NCBI GenBank assembly: GCA_016271365.2
Contig: JADMNL010000028.1
Location: 57,244,001 to 57,308,000, forward strand
Length of the DNA stretch: 64,000 nucleotides
Source of the DNA: Neoceratodus forsteri
Lineage: Eukaryota; Chordata; Ceratodontiformes; Ceratodontidae
Reading direction: 5' to 3'
In this document: positions 55,375-64,000 of the stretch, one piece after another
Layout of the letters: the number at the start of each line of letters is the position of its first letter
Numbering within the stretch: the stretch's first letter is position 1
The notes under the pieces: model-generated
Told to the model about the DNA's origin: nothing
What the model saw: the letters and a program-made list of their open reading frames with translations, nothing else
Databases searched by the model: none
Made by a program: the position numbers and the translations under genes

Positions 55375-56322
55375 CCATTTTTTTCATATAATTCTCTGTC
55401 TGCTCCCTAAACAGAGAATTATCCACCACAGGGAAATCCATGGCCTTAGCCTGCGTGTCCTGTGAGAGGCTAGTACATCTGAGCCAAGATAATCTCCGAA
55501 GAGACACAGATGTGGCCATGACTCATGATGATACATCATTAGAGTCTACAGCAGCATGAAATTAGATCTTCAATGCCTTTATCCCATCAGCAGCCACCTC
55601 CTCCAGCTCTTTGACCAGCTGGGGGGAAGCCTGTTTAGCCAGTTCCAGAACAGTATCCCATCTGGACTTCTGGTATCTGGCTGCATAGGCCATGTAGTTA
55701 GCCTGCCTGAGTCCCAAGGGGGATGCCAAGTACTGTTTTTTAGCCATGGCATCCAGCTTCCTAGAATCTTTATCTGGGGAGTGTGAAACCAAGGGTATGT
55801 TAGCCATATCACAGGCTGCAGGCTGCACAACCCCAACATGGCTGCATTACTGGTACAAGAACTCTGTACCTGAGCCTGACAGCATGTAGCTCTTGTCCAT
55901 TCATCTGTCCACAGGAGGTAAAGAATTTGGTGTTTTAAATAGTCTTTGTGTCTGTTTCCCCAGGGATTTATGGAGGGGAATAGACAATCTTTTTGACTCT
56001 GGGATGTCCATCATTTCCACAAAGTCAGGCTCCTCTTGTTCCTCAGCAGCTTCAACCAGAGGGAGCTGGAGGATTTCTGCCACCTTTTTGTAAAACAAAA
56101 AGTGGGAAGGGGACTCAGAAAGCCTAGGAGGGGAAACACTAGAAGTCTTGTCTGGGGAGATGTCCGGGTCTATGGGCTCATCCAGACCTTCTATACTATT
56201 ATCATAATTGTCGTCATCGTAGTCTTCATCCCACTTCAGATCCAGTTCATAATACTCTTCTGGGGAATAATCCAGAACCGGAGGAACCGACCGAACCGAG
56301 TGCCTACCGAGAGGTGCCAAAA
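55163..56322 (-). pseudogene. D1 gag, distal part (copy C)
   Basis: RSVPPVLDYSPEEYYELDLKWD with an acidic tract and FLFYKKVAEILQLPLVE (55,901-56,322) are followed by the capsid-like part AACDMANIPLVSHSPDKDS and LGLRQANYMAYAARYQKSRWD (55,562-55,828). The tail (55,163-55,519) has MDFPVVDNSLFREQTENYMK and an Arg/Gly-rich end FFRGRGRRGMRR. Frameshifts lie near 55,850 and 55,540. The N-terminal part is displaced to 62,014-62,460 by the nested insertion. The 5' junction cuts the P-V-P / P-L segment that is continuous in the inner copy. Confidence 0.8.
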
Positions 56323-56520
56323 GAAAAAAATTACTCACCTTAGTAATGTTGTTTCTTCTAATGGAGTCTTGCTATATTATGACTGATGCAGTTTGTCCCA
56401 CCATTAGAACTGCTCCGGAGGTGAAAGAGTTAACTTCCATGCAGTGCATGGAACTTAGAGCGCGAGCTCGGTTAGGACAGCTCTGTCAGGGTAATTTCAA
56501 ACTGAAACCGTCAGATCTTT
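56323..56520. repeat. D1 ITR, right end of copy D
   Basis: gaaaaaaattactcaccttag opens the element, then ttcttctaatggagtcttgc and gactgatgcagtttgtccca. The perfect hairpin ttccatgcagtgcatggaa lies at 56,435-56,453. It is inverted at 61,800-62,013. Confidence 0.9.
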
Positions 56521-56781
56521 ACGAGAAAAACTCACTAAGGCTCTGTGTGGAAGCTGTAACTACACTAGCCAACTGGCTACTAAAATATTCACATTTTCCT
56601 GGTCCCAACACCAAGACTCAAGTCAGGGACCAGAAAAATAAGATAAATAAAACACAACACCCAAACACCCCAACAAGAGGGGTGGAAAACATAAAAGGGC
56701 ATCAATAGTGCCAACAGTGGACTGCCCACCCCATACCCAAAGTAGAAGTTCTGAGAGGGGCAGGCTGGGGGGTTTATAATA
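56521..56781. other. D1 spacer between ITR and ICR (copy D)
   Basis: Non-coding sequence with short C- and A-rich runs. It aligns with 51,836-52,114 of copy C. Confidence 0.6.
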
Positions 56782-56868
56782 CAAGACTCCATTAGAAGAA
56801 ACAACATTACTAAGGTGAGTAATTTTTCTTCAAACAACATGAAGTCTTGCTATATTATGACTGATACA
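56782..56868. repeat. D1 internal complementary region (copy D)
   Basis: caagactccattagaagaaa with caacattactaaggtgagta is the inverse of the right terminus. cttcaaacaacatgaagtct with tgctatattatgactgat is the inverse of the left terminus. The junction is at ttttt/cttcaaac near 56,828. Confidence 0.9.
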
Positions 56869-56949
56869 GACTACACAGCAGTACTCCATGGAGGAGGGAC
56901 AGAACCTACTTAGGGAATAGGGTCTGAAGCACGTTGTGTTAAACGAGCA

Positions 56950-57960
56950 TCCTCCTGGCCTGGATATCCAGGGAGTAATGCTTGGTGAAAGTGTGCACTG
57001 TTTTTCAAGTAGCTGCTTGACATATCTCTAAGATAGGGATGTCTCTGGCAGCAGCTAGAGATGCAGCTGTACCTCTGGTAGAGTGAGCCCTCAGGCCTGA
57101 AGGGGGAACCTTACCCAGTTTTTGATAGCAAAATTGGATACAAGAGACAATCCACCTGGCAATGGATCTCTTAGTGGCAGGTCTCCCTTTCCCAACCTCA
57201 CCATAAGTGAGAAATAGTTGGAGGGAGTCAAACCTGTGACCCTTGGTACGCTCTATGTAGTAACTTAGGGCCCTCTTAACATCTAAGCTGTGCAGCCTCC
57301 TCTCACCAGAGGAGGAATGGTCAGTGAAGAACACTGGAAGTGAAATAGATTGGTTAAGGTGGAAATCCGAAACCACCTTAGGCAAAAACTTCCTGTTAGT
57401 CCTGAGGACTACCTTATCCCTGTGAAAGGAAATAAAGTCAGTCTCCACTGATAAAGCCTGTAACTCACTCATGCGCCTGGCAGAAGTGATGGCTACTAGA
57501 AATACAGTTTTCCAAGTCAAATACTTAAGCTCTGCCGAAGACAGAGGTTCAAAGGGGGGTTGCATCAGCTGAGCAATGCAAACATTAAGATCCCAGGCAG
57601 GGGCAGGGTCCCTGAATGGAGGATTGGTATGAAGCAATCCCTTAAAAAACTTGGAAAATACAGGGTGAGCAGAAAGAGAAGAGGGCTTCGCTGCTGAAAT
57701 GAAAGCAGAGACAGCTGCCAAATGCACTTTCAGGGTAGCTGGTCTCAGTCCCAAAGAATTAAGATGGACCATATAGTCCAAAACAGTGGGTAAATCAGCA
57801 GATTCTGGGGAAATATGCTTCCCAGAACACCATATGGAAAACCTTTTCCACTTGGAGTTATAGGTAGCCCTGGTGGAAGGCTTCCTGAAGCTTCAAGATT
57901 TCAAGAACACCCTGAGAAAGTTGTAGATCAGCAAACTCTAACTCCTCAAGAGCCAGGCCT
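56950..57960 (-). pseudogene. D1 tyrosine recombinase (copy D), one premature stop
   Basis: A 258-residue frame (57,005-57,781) runs from MDYMVHLNSLGLRPATLKVH through LVAITSARRMSELQALSV (first catalytic Arg) to GLRAHSTRGTAASLAAARD (H-x-x-R). The frame ends at TGA (57,005-57,007), where copy C has a Trp codon. Past it, K-T-V-H-T-F-T-K-H-Y-S-L-D supplies the catalytic Tyr (56,974-56,976). The missing Tyr would make a catalytically dead protein. The N-terminal DNA-binding part extends up to ~57,960, overlapping the end of pol in another frame; a frameshift near 57,860 breaks it. Confidence 0.85.
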
Positions 57961-58790
57961 TGAGGTTGAGGGATTTGAGATTCGGATACCAGACTCTTCC
58001 CTGAGCACAGGTTAACAGATTGTGGTTCCTGGGGAGACACAGGGGAAGATGGACTGCTAAGGACAGAAGGAGTGGGTACCAGGGCTGCCTGGCCCAGTCT
58101 GGAGCAATCAGGATCATCTTGCAGGGCTGAGACCTGATTTTGACTAGCACCTTGAACAGGAGAGGGAAGGGGAGGCATAGAGAAACTTCCTTCCCAATCG
58201 AGGAGAAAGGCATCCAGGGGGACTGAGCCCAACACTGGGGGCCTGCAACAAAAAAGTGGAAGTTGATGATTGTCTGGGGCTGCAAAAAGATCTATCTGAG
58301 GAGTGCCCCAACTGGCAAAAACTATCCCCAGTACTAGGGGATCCAGTGACCATTCGTGATGGCCCTGGGAAATCCTGCTGAGAGCATCTGCCAGGACATT
58401 GTCCTTGCCTGGGAGGTGAACTGCTATAAGGGAAGTGTTCAGGGAATAAGCCAGAGACCACAACTTCATCACCTCGGTGCACAAGGCCGAAGACCGAGTT
58501 CCCCCTTGTTTGTTGATGTACCACATTGTAGTGGTGTTGTCTGTTCTGACCTGTACCACCTTGTTCTGAAAAGATGCAGAAAAAACCTGAAGTGCTAGAA
58601 AAACAGCTCCGAGTTCCAACAGATTGATGTGGAGCAGAGATTCCTGAGGGGACCATAATCCCTGGGTGGAGAGGTTGCCCATGTGAGCTCCCCATCCCAA
58701 GAGGGACGCATCTGTAGTAAGGGTCAAGGAGTGGGATAGAGGGATGAAGGGCACCCCTTGTCTCAGATTGCTCTGATCCTGCCACCACTG
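57940..58790 (-). pseudogene. D1 RNase H and pol C-terminal region (copy D)
   Basis: LTLTTDASLLGWGAHM (first catalytic Asp), LLELGAVFLALQVF (Glu), VVQVRTDNTTTMWYINKQGG (second Asp) and VHLPGKDNVLADALSRISQ (last Asp) form a complete RNase H in one 298-residue frame (57,858-58,754). This is followed by WGTPQIDLFAAPDNHQLPLFCC. The pol C-terminal ILIAPDWARQPWYPLLLSLA lies in the neighbouring frame (57,938-58,285), so one frameshift near 58,200 separates them. The domain removes template RNA during reverse transcription. The long overlapping minus frame at 58,144-59,394 is a shadow. Confidence 0.85.
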
Positions 58791-58799
58791 GAGGGCCTG

Positions 58800-60064
58800 G
58801 ATCAGGGTTCAAGTCACTGGGATTAACTTGGATAGGGAATCTCTTCTTTGAGACCAGAAGGCTCTCAAATGGAACTGAATGTCCCTCATCTGAAATCTTG
58901 CTCCTTGCACTACAGCTGTGGAAGCAGCCATGTGTCCTAGGAGCTGCAGGAAATGCCTTGCTGGTTGAGAGACCTGCAGAGTGAAGGACGAGGCCAGGGC
59001 CACCAAGGTCCTTACCCTTTCTAGGAGAAGGAAGGCTCTGGCCTGCTTTGTGTCCAGTTCTGCACCTATAAAGGTGAGTACCTGGACAGGTTCCAGAACT
59101 GACTTTGGAAGATTGAGAAGAAAGCCCAGAGAGGTAAGCAGCTGCTGGGTAACTTGCAGGTGTGATTTGACCTGGTCTGGAGACTGACCCACAATGAGCC
59201 AGTCGTCCAGGTAGGGAAAGATGGCAATCTTTAGCCTTCTTAGATGAGCAACTGCTACTGCCAGACATTTTGTGAATACCCTTGGGGCAGAGGTAAGGCG
59301 AAGGGCATTGCTCTGAACTGATAATGGCCTGAGGGCAGTTCGAATCTGAGGTACTTTCGATGGGAGCTTCTGATAAGAACATGGAAGTAGGCATCCTTGA
59401 GGTCCAGGGAAGCTAGCCAGTCCCCTGGCCTTAGGGAGGGTAAAATCATTCCCAGAGTCACCATTTTGAATTTTGGTTTTAAAAGGTGCGTGTTCAGATA
59501 TCTTAGGTCCAGGATGGGCCGCCACTCTCCTGTCTTTTTTGGGGTAAGGAAGTACCTGGAGTACAGACCCTTGCCCTGGTGTAGGGGAGAAACCCTTTCT
59601 ACAGCTCTGAGAGCCAGGAGGTTTGAGACTTCTGTTTCCAAAGCAAGAGTCTCTAAAGGGTTTGCAGGTGGAAAGGATCTGATTCTCATCTTTGGAAATT
59701 TTTTGAAGCTGAGAACCAGACCCTGGCTCACTACTTCCAGGACCCACTTGTCTGATGTTTAAGACTCCCAGTCCTGGACGAAGTAAGCCAGCCTGCCCCC
59801 TACAGGTAATGGAGAGCCGACCCTGGGCATCCTATCAGAGTGCCTGTTTGGCAAGGGCTTTAGGCTGAGGGGTGGGAGCAGGCCTGCTTGTACCCTGTCT
59901 GCCTCTCCCTCTGAAGAACCCCCTCTGAACATAGGCTGAAGAGGAGGCCTGGGTCTGGTAAAAAGGCCTGTGAAAAGGCCTGCCCCTACCCCTGGGGGGC
60001 TGCCTCTGAGGAGTGGCTTGCCGTTCCTTGGCTTGTGCACTCCTATAAGTGGTTCTATATTCAT
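58800..60064 (-). pseudogene. D1 reverse transcriptase (copy D), frameshifted
   Basis: A first frame (59,759-60,064) opens in the end of gag with a +1 offset and carries LPVGGRLAYFVQDWES before a stop. The core frame (59,255-59,731) has LRAVERVSPLHQGKGLYSRYF, KKTGEWRPILDLRYLNTHLL and LASLDLKDAYFHVLI (first catalytic Asp). The third part has TSAPRVFTKCLAVAVAHL, YLDD at 59,202-59,213, LLTSLGFLLNLPKSVLEP and HMAASTAVVQGARFQMRD. Frameshifts lie near 59,750 and 59,285. It would copy DIRS RNA into the circular intermediate. Confidence 0.85.
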
Positions 60065-61443
60065 CCATTTTCTTCATATAATTCTCTGTCTGCTCCCCAA
60101 ACAGAGAATTTCCCACCACAGGAAAATCCATAGCCTTAGACTGGGTATCCTGTGACAAAGTAGTACACCTGAGCCAAGCCAATCTACGAAAAGCCACAGA
60201 TGTAGCCATGACTCTAGAGGATACATCATTAGAATCCACTGCAGCATGGAATTGCACCTTAGATGCCTCAATACCATCAGCAGCCACCTGCTCCAGCTCC
60301 TTTGCAAGCTGGCCAGGGGCCTGTTTGGCTAAGGCCATGACAGTGTCCCATCTAGATTTTTGGTATCTCACAACATAAGCCATATAGTTTGCTTGTCTGA
60401 GTCCCAAAGACGCTGCCATGTATTGTTTTTTGGCCATGGCACCAATCTTCCTGGAGTCCTTGTCAGGAGGATGTGAAGCCAGGGGAATATTAGCTTTATC
60501 ACAGGCTGCAGCCTGAACTACCCAAACATGACTGCATTGCTGTGAAAGAAATTCTGTATCAGGACCTGACAAAGTGTACCCTATGTCCATCTTTTATCCA
60601 CAGGAGGCACAGAATTAGGAGCTTTTAAAATTTTATTGTTTGTTTCCTAAAAGCTTTATGTAAAGGAATAGACAATCTCCTGGACTCTGGGATATCCATC
60701 ATCTCTACAAAGTCAGGCTCCTTTTGCTCATCCAAAGCCTCCTCTAAAGGAAGCTGGAGGGTTTCAGCAACTTTTTTATAAAACAGAAAATGAGAAGGGG
60801 ACTCAGCAAGCCTAGGGGGAGATTCACCTAAAGGTCTGTCTGGGGAGATGTCCGGTTCAATGGGCACATCCAGACTTTCAAAGTCACATTCACACTGAGC
60901 ATAATCATCCTCCCCCTCCTCTGGTTCATAAAACTCCTCTATATCATATTCTTGAACCGGTGGAACCGACTGAACCGACCTTTTGCCAGATAATGGCGGT
61001 TCAGAGGGAACCGGGGAAAGTGACTGGACAATCTGTATTGCCCTGGCTATCTCTGCAGCAGTTGGAGAAGGGATTTTGGACTCCACACCTACTGACTTTC
61101 TAGTTCTCTTTGCTGGAACTGACTCTTCAGAGTCAGCTTTACGTTTGCCCGAGGAAGCCTGGCCCTGGTCAGAGGGCACTCCCTCCGGTTTGGTTGGCAC
61201 CGAACCGGGCTGGCCATCCGGGTCAGCGGACCTTTTGGCCTCTCGTTCCCTGAGCCTATCAACTCTCTTATCTAGGGTAGCTGCAGGGAAATTCTTGCAA
61301 ATCTGGCAGTCTGCATTGAGGTGGTCAAACCCCAGACAATAAACACATGTGGTGTGTGGGTCAGCCTTGGCAAAGGCTTCCCCACAGACATTACAGTGTT
61401 GAAACCCAGTGGGCCCAGTTTTTCTTTTGGGTTTCTCAGACAT
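59835..61443 (-). pseudogene. D1 gag (copy D), one frameshift
   Basis: The ATG at 61,441-61,443 starts MSEKPKRKTGPTGFQ. A zinc-knuckle block C-x2-C-G-E-A-x-A-K-A-D-P-H-T-T-C-V-Y-C-L-G-F-D-H-L-N-A-D-C-Q-I-C follows at residues 17-50. Then come a charged linker with PAKRTRKS, the acidic segment EEFYEPEEGEDDYA, and FLFYKKVAETLQLPLEEALD, up to a stop at 60,625. A frameshift near 60,630 separates the second frame (59,835-60,590), which has AACDKANIPLASHPPDKD, LGLRQANYMAYVVRYQKSRWD, MDFPVVGNSLFGEQTENYMK and an Arg/Gly-rich RNA-binding tail. It is the best-preserved gag in the window. Confidence 0.88.
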
Positions 61444-62013
61444 AATGCCAGCCTAACCAAAAACTTGCCCTTTTGTTGGCAGTGCCAGGCAAGACACCCT
61501 CATTGGTTCCCAGCCGTGTCACGGGTCGTGGAGAAAAATGTAATGAAATCTGTTTTTTTTAGAACCAATAAGAACCGGGAACCATACTCTAACAAGCCTT
61601 AAAACGCTTCAGAATGAAGTTTAAATGCAATCTGCAATCAAACCGAACCGATAAACGTTTACAAGTTCCACACAGAAAACCTATCTATTACTTACAATAC
61701 CATAGACAGAGCTTGAACCGATCAGTTTGCGGTTAAAATAATGAATATCGAGGTTGAATTTAACTGAGAAAAAACACTTTAAACCGTGAAAATGAACCGA
61801 GCAGCAGGAGGAATCTCCGGAGCGACTGTTCAGTGGTAGATAAAGAATCTGACGGTTTCGGTTTGAAATTACCCTGACAGAGCTTTCCTAACCGAGCTCG
61901 CGCTCTAAGTTCCATGCACTGCATGGAAGTTAACTCTTTCACCTCCGGAGCAGTTCTAATGGTGGGACAAACTGCATCAGTCATAATATAGCAAGACTTC
62001 ATGTTGTTTGAAT
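61444..62013. repeat. D1 left ITR and leader (copy D)
   Basis: Leader 61,444-61,799, then the ITR 61,800-62,013, which ends gcaagacttcatgttgtttg and aa. The ITR contains the hairpin ttccatgcactgcatggaa (61,910-61,928). The leader has a ttttttt tract at ~61,552-61,560 and repeats of the aaccgaa/gaaccgg type. Confidence 0.85.
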
Positions 62014-62460
62014 AGTCAGAACCGGACGGAGTGATTCAACAATAATAATCACCCTGGCAATTTTGTCGGCGGTTGGACGATGCAGTTCTGGATATGAACT
62101 GGTCGATTTCTCCTTTCTCCTTTTCTTAGCCAGAACTGACCCCTCAGGATCAGCTCTCCTTTTGCCTGAGGGAGTCTCGTCCAGGTCAGAGGGCACCCCC
62201 TCAGGTTCAGTTGGAACCGAACCAGGCTGGCCATCCGGGTCAGCAGACTTCTCGGCCTCCTTTTCCCTAAGCCTGCCCAATCTTTTATCCAGAGTGGCCT
62301 TAGAAAATTTTTTACATATTTGGCAGTCTGAATCAAGGTGATCAAAACCCAGACAGTAAACACAGGTGGTGTGGGGATCAACCTTAGCAAAGGCCTCCCT
62401 ACACTCACTGCAGTGTTGAAACTGAGTGGGCCCGGTTTTTCTTTTGGGTTTGTCAGACGT
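62014..62460 (-). pseudogene. D1 gag, N-terminal part (copy C)
   Basis: The start codon is ACG (62,458-62,460) where copies B and D have ATG, so translation would not start normally. The text continues SDKPKRKTGPTQFQHC, then VYCLGFDHLDSDCQICK, LGRLREKEAEKSADPDGQ and TADKIARVIIIVESLRPV. The split at 62,014 falls where copy D reads S-P-V-P-S-E-P-P-L; the missing continuation is at 56,322. A frameshift occurs near 62,290. Confidence 0.8.
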
Positions 62461-63014
62461 AGCCGTCCTAACATTTACCCTTTAATCGGCTTAAGTCAGG
62501 CAAGACCCCCTTACTGGTTCCTAACCGTGTTACGAGTATTGTAAAAAAAAGTCTGAAACACGTTTTTTTTTTAGAACCGATAAGGACCAGTAGCTCACAC
62601 TAAACAGTGAAAAATAAAATTAAAGTAAACCAGACAATCAGTTTAACCGAACCAATTGAAAACCTTTTTTTACAATTTCCACACACAGAATAACACTCAT
62701 TCCACTACCTAAGCCCTTACTGTACCATAGACAGGGATCTGAACTGAGGTAAAATAAGAAAAAAGTGGTATAAAACCGACGTCTTACTGTTACAGAACCG
62801 AAAGCGATGGCGAGATCTCCGGAGCGACTGTTCATTTAGGCGGAGGAAAGAATCTGATGGTTACACTTCAAAGTGCAGCATATAGAGGTTTGAACCAAGC
62901 TTAAGCTCAATGTTCTATGCTCTGGCACAGAGTTAACTCTTTCCTCTCCAGAGCAGTTCAACTGCTGGGCTAGCTGCATAATGTCAGAATACAGCAAGAC
63001 TTCATGTTGTTTGA
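62461..63014. repeat. D1 leader and left ITR (copy C)
   Basis: Leader 62,461-62,849, then the ITR to 63,014 ending gacttcatgttgtttga. The hairpin here reads ctatgctctggcacag (62,915-62,930), with one arm base changed to give a G-T type mismatch. Inverse partner of 51,641-51,835. Confidence 0.85.
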
Positions 63015-63187
63015 CGTAGATGCAATAATTTGCGATTGATAGGAGTGCCAGAGTTTATGGAAGGCAACAATATGATTAGTTTCTTATTAGAATTTAGACC
63101 TTCAATCCTAGACGCTTCCTGGCAGTGTCCCTTGAAATAGAAAGGGCACATAGATCTTTAAGGCCACCTCCTAAACATGGTCAGAAA
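63015..63187 (+). pseudogene. L1/Tx1-clade LINE ORF1, right part
   Basis: cgtagatgcaataatttgcg reads R-R-C-N-N-L-R and continues LIGVPEFMEGNNMISFLLEF. After a frameshift comes LEIERAHRSLRPPPKHGQ. N-N-L-R-x-x-G-x-P-E and E-R-A-H-R are hallmark blocks of the RNA-recognition and C-terminal domains of L1-type ORF1 proteins. It is the direct continuation of 51,277-51,640. It ends at cagaaa, where the second D2 DIRS begins. Confidence 0.8.
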
Positions 63188-64000
63188 ATGAAAATTACGT
63201 ACCTACCGTAATTCCTGATCTTCTCTTGTATCTTCACCATTCATTACTTACTGGGTGTTAGCCAGAGGCGCGCACCCACCACGGGAGCTTTTTTTTTTTT
63301 TTTAAGTTTTCCTAACGGCACCGCCCTCGAGAGTGACGTCATGCGTCATGCGCGAGGGGCGGCCGTCAGTAGCGACCGACTCCTCCTCCAACTCAGTTCT
63401 GTGAGCCGGAGAGGCAAAAGTGAGAGCAGAGAATATAGATAGCGAGGCAAGATAGCGAGGATAGCAAAGCAAGGAAGAATGAACTGAAAAGGAATAAGTC
63501 GATGGAGGAAGGACAGAGAGATAAAGTATCCCTAGCCTAGGGATTGCAGGGCCTCCTTACCTGGGCGACTCTAGGAGGAGAGATAAAGTAAGGAGATGAG
63601 AAAATAGAAGAAGAAGAAGAAAGAGAGAGAGATGGGATGTTGAAGGGACCAGAATGCCCAACGAGCATAGTTAGCTTAGAGCTGAAGGCTCGACTAAGAG
63701 GGAAGCAAGAATCCTCGGAGATAGAGCTGAAGAGAAGGTTCACCAAACCTGCTAGACAGACTCTGGAGGGCATAGTCTTTATCCTCAACATGCCATTGTT
63801 ATTGATACCCCCCTCGGGTTCCTGGCCGCGACAGGCCTGAGAATTCGAGGACACCAGGAGGGAAAAGGAACCCCAGGCAGCAGGAGAGTGCTGCCTGGGA
63901 CTTAGAAAGAAAATGTAAGCCTTTCAGGCATTTAAAGCATAGAAATGGGACTCAGACAGACTGGCCAAGGCTTAGGCTGGCCGGGATTGGATATGGTCAG
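63188..64000 (-). mobile_element. DIRS family D2, end fragment running off the window
   Basis: atgaaaattacgtacctacc and ttgtatcttcaccattcatt match the low-coordinate end of the D2 element at 19,090. A poly(T) tract at 63,290-63,303 occupies the same place. Further homology covers ccgccctcgag, a cgactcctcc stretch and the ccagttctg-type end of the ITR (about 63,400). A purine-rich spacer follows. The ICR of the first copy begins 861 bases from its end, so here it would fall just outside the window. No coding region is reached. Confidence 0.8.

Larger units (their letters stand above)
56323..62013 (-). mobile_element. DIRS family D1, near-complete inner copy (copy D)
   Basis: All parts of a DIRS element are present in 5.69 kb: left ITR (62,013-61,800), leader, gag (61,443-59,835), RT and RNase H (60,064-57,940), tyrosine recombinase (~57,960-56,950), ICR (56,782-56,868) and right ITR (56,323-56,520). 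The ITRs differ at about 3 of 165 compared positions, so it is the youngest DIRS here. Several single frameshifts and one TGA stop make it inactive. It sits inside the gag of copy C with no evident target duplication, as expected for this class. Confidence 0.92.
51641..63014 (-). mobile_element. DIRS family D1, full-length outer copy (copy C), host of a nested DIRS
   Basis: In minus orientation: left ITR (63,014-62,850), leader, gag N-terminal part (62,460-62,014), then [inserted element 62,013-56,323]. Gag continues at 56,322-55,163, followed by pol (RT and RNase H), tyrosine recombinase (to ~52,290), ICR (52,115-52,206) and right ITR (51,835-51,641). Without the insertion its own length is about 5.68 kb, practically the same as the inner copy (5.69 kb). 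Left and right ITRs differ at about 12 of 155 compared positions by eye. No long target-site duplication is seen at the LINE junctions. Confidence 0.88.

Noticed and set aside
58144..59394. 416-residue minus-strand open frame
   Set aside because: It overlaps the RT and RNase H frames of the inner DIRS in a third frame. It contains no RT motif and is not kept open in copy C.

Overview
The window looks like repeat-rich intergenic DNA from a vertebrate with a large genome. I find no host protein-coding gene, no canonical tRNA or rRNA gene and no bacterial feature. Diverged CR1, L2-like and Tx1/L1-clade LINEs, long tRNA-derived SINEs, a CORE-SINE, a V-SINE-like element and several tyrosine-recombinase (DIRS-type) retrotransposons together fit an amphibian, with a caecilian most plausible and a lungfish as the alternative. 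That assignment is inference from repeat content only.

Layout. 1-3735: eroded L2-like LINE with CR1 3' fragments. 3.9-17.2 kb: SINEs, CR1 tails, two diverged colinear copies of an unclassified ~3.1 kb repeat, and two ~175 bp direct repeats. 17.8-19.1 kb: CR1 tail and a fold-back element. 19.09-23.37 kb: a DIRS-type element carrying only gag, with inverted terminal repeats (ITRs) and an internal complementary region (ICR). 23.8-29 kb: a 43 bp minisatellite, fold-back elements and SINEs. 29.8-30.3 kb: a DIRS leader fragment that runs into a degraded Tx1-clade LINE (to ~34.1 kb). 34.8-43.5 kb: V-SINE-like element, short tandem arrays, two CR1 LINEs (one holding a hAT-like MITE) and an antisense LINE RT. 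45.0-50.2 kb: an eroded pol-only DIRS on the minus strand abutting a gag-only DIRS deletion derivative on the plus strand. 51.3-64.0 kb: a layered nest. A LINE ORF1 is split by a full-length DIRS element (51,641-63,014). That element is itself split inside gag by a younger, near-complete DIRS element (56,323-62,013). A DIRS of the second family enters the same LINE ORF1 at 63,188 and runs off the window.

Two DIRS families can be separated. Family D1 has gag with a C-x2-C zinc knuckle, overlapping pol (RT, RNase H) and tyrosine recombinase ORFs, ~170-200 bp ITRs and an ICR. Five copies or fragments are present. Family D2 has a different ITR and a GC-rich gag with an Ala/Val/Gly-rich segment; one gag-only copy and one truncated end are present. 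In both families the ICR visibly joins the sequence complementary to the two element ends, as expected for DIRS replication through a circular intermediate. All coding regions seen are disrupted.
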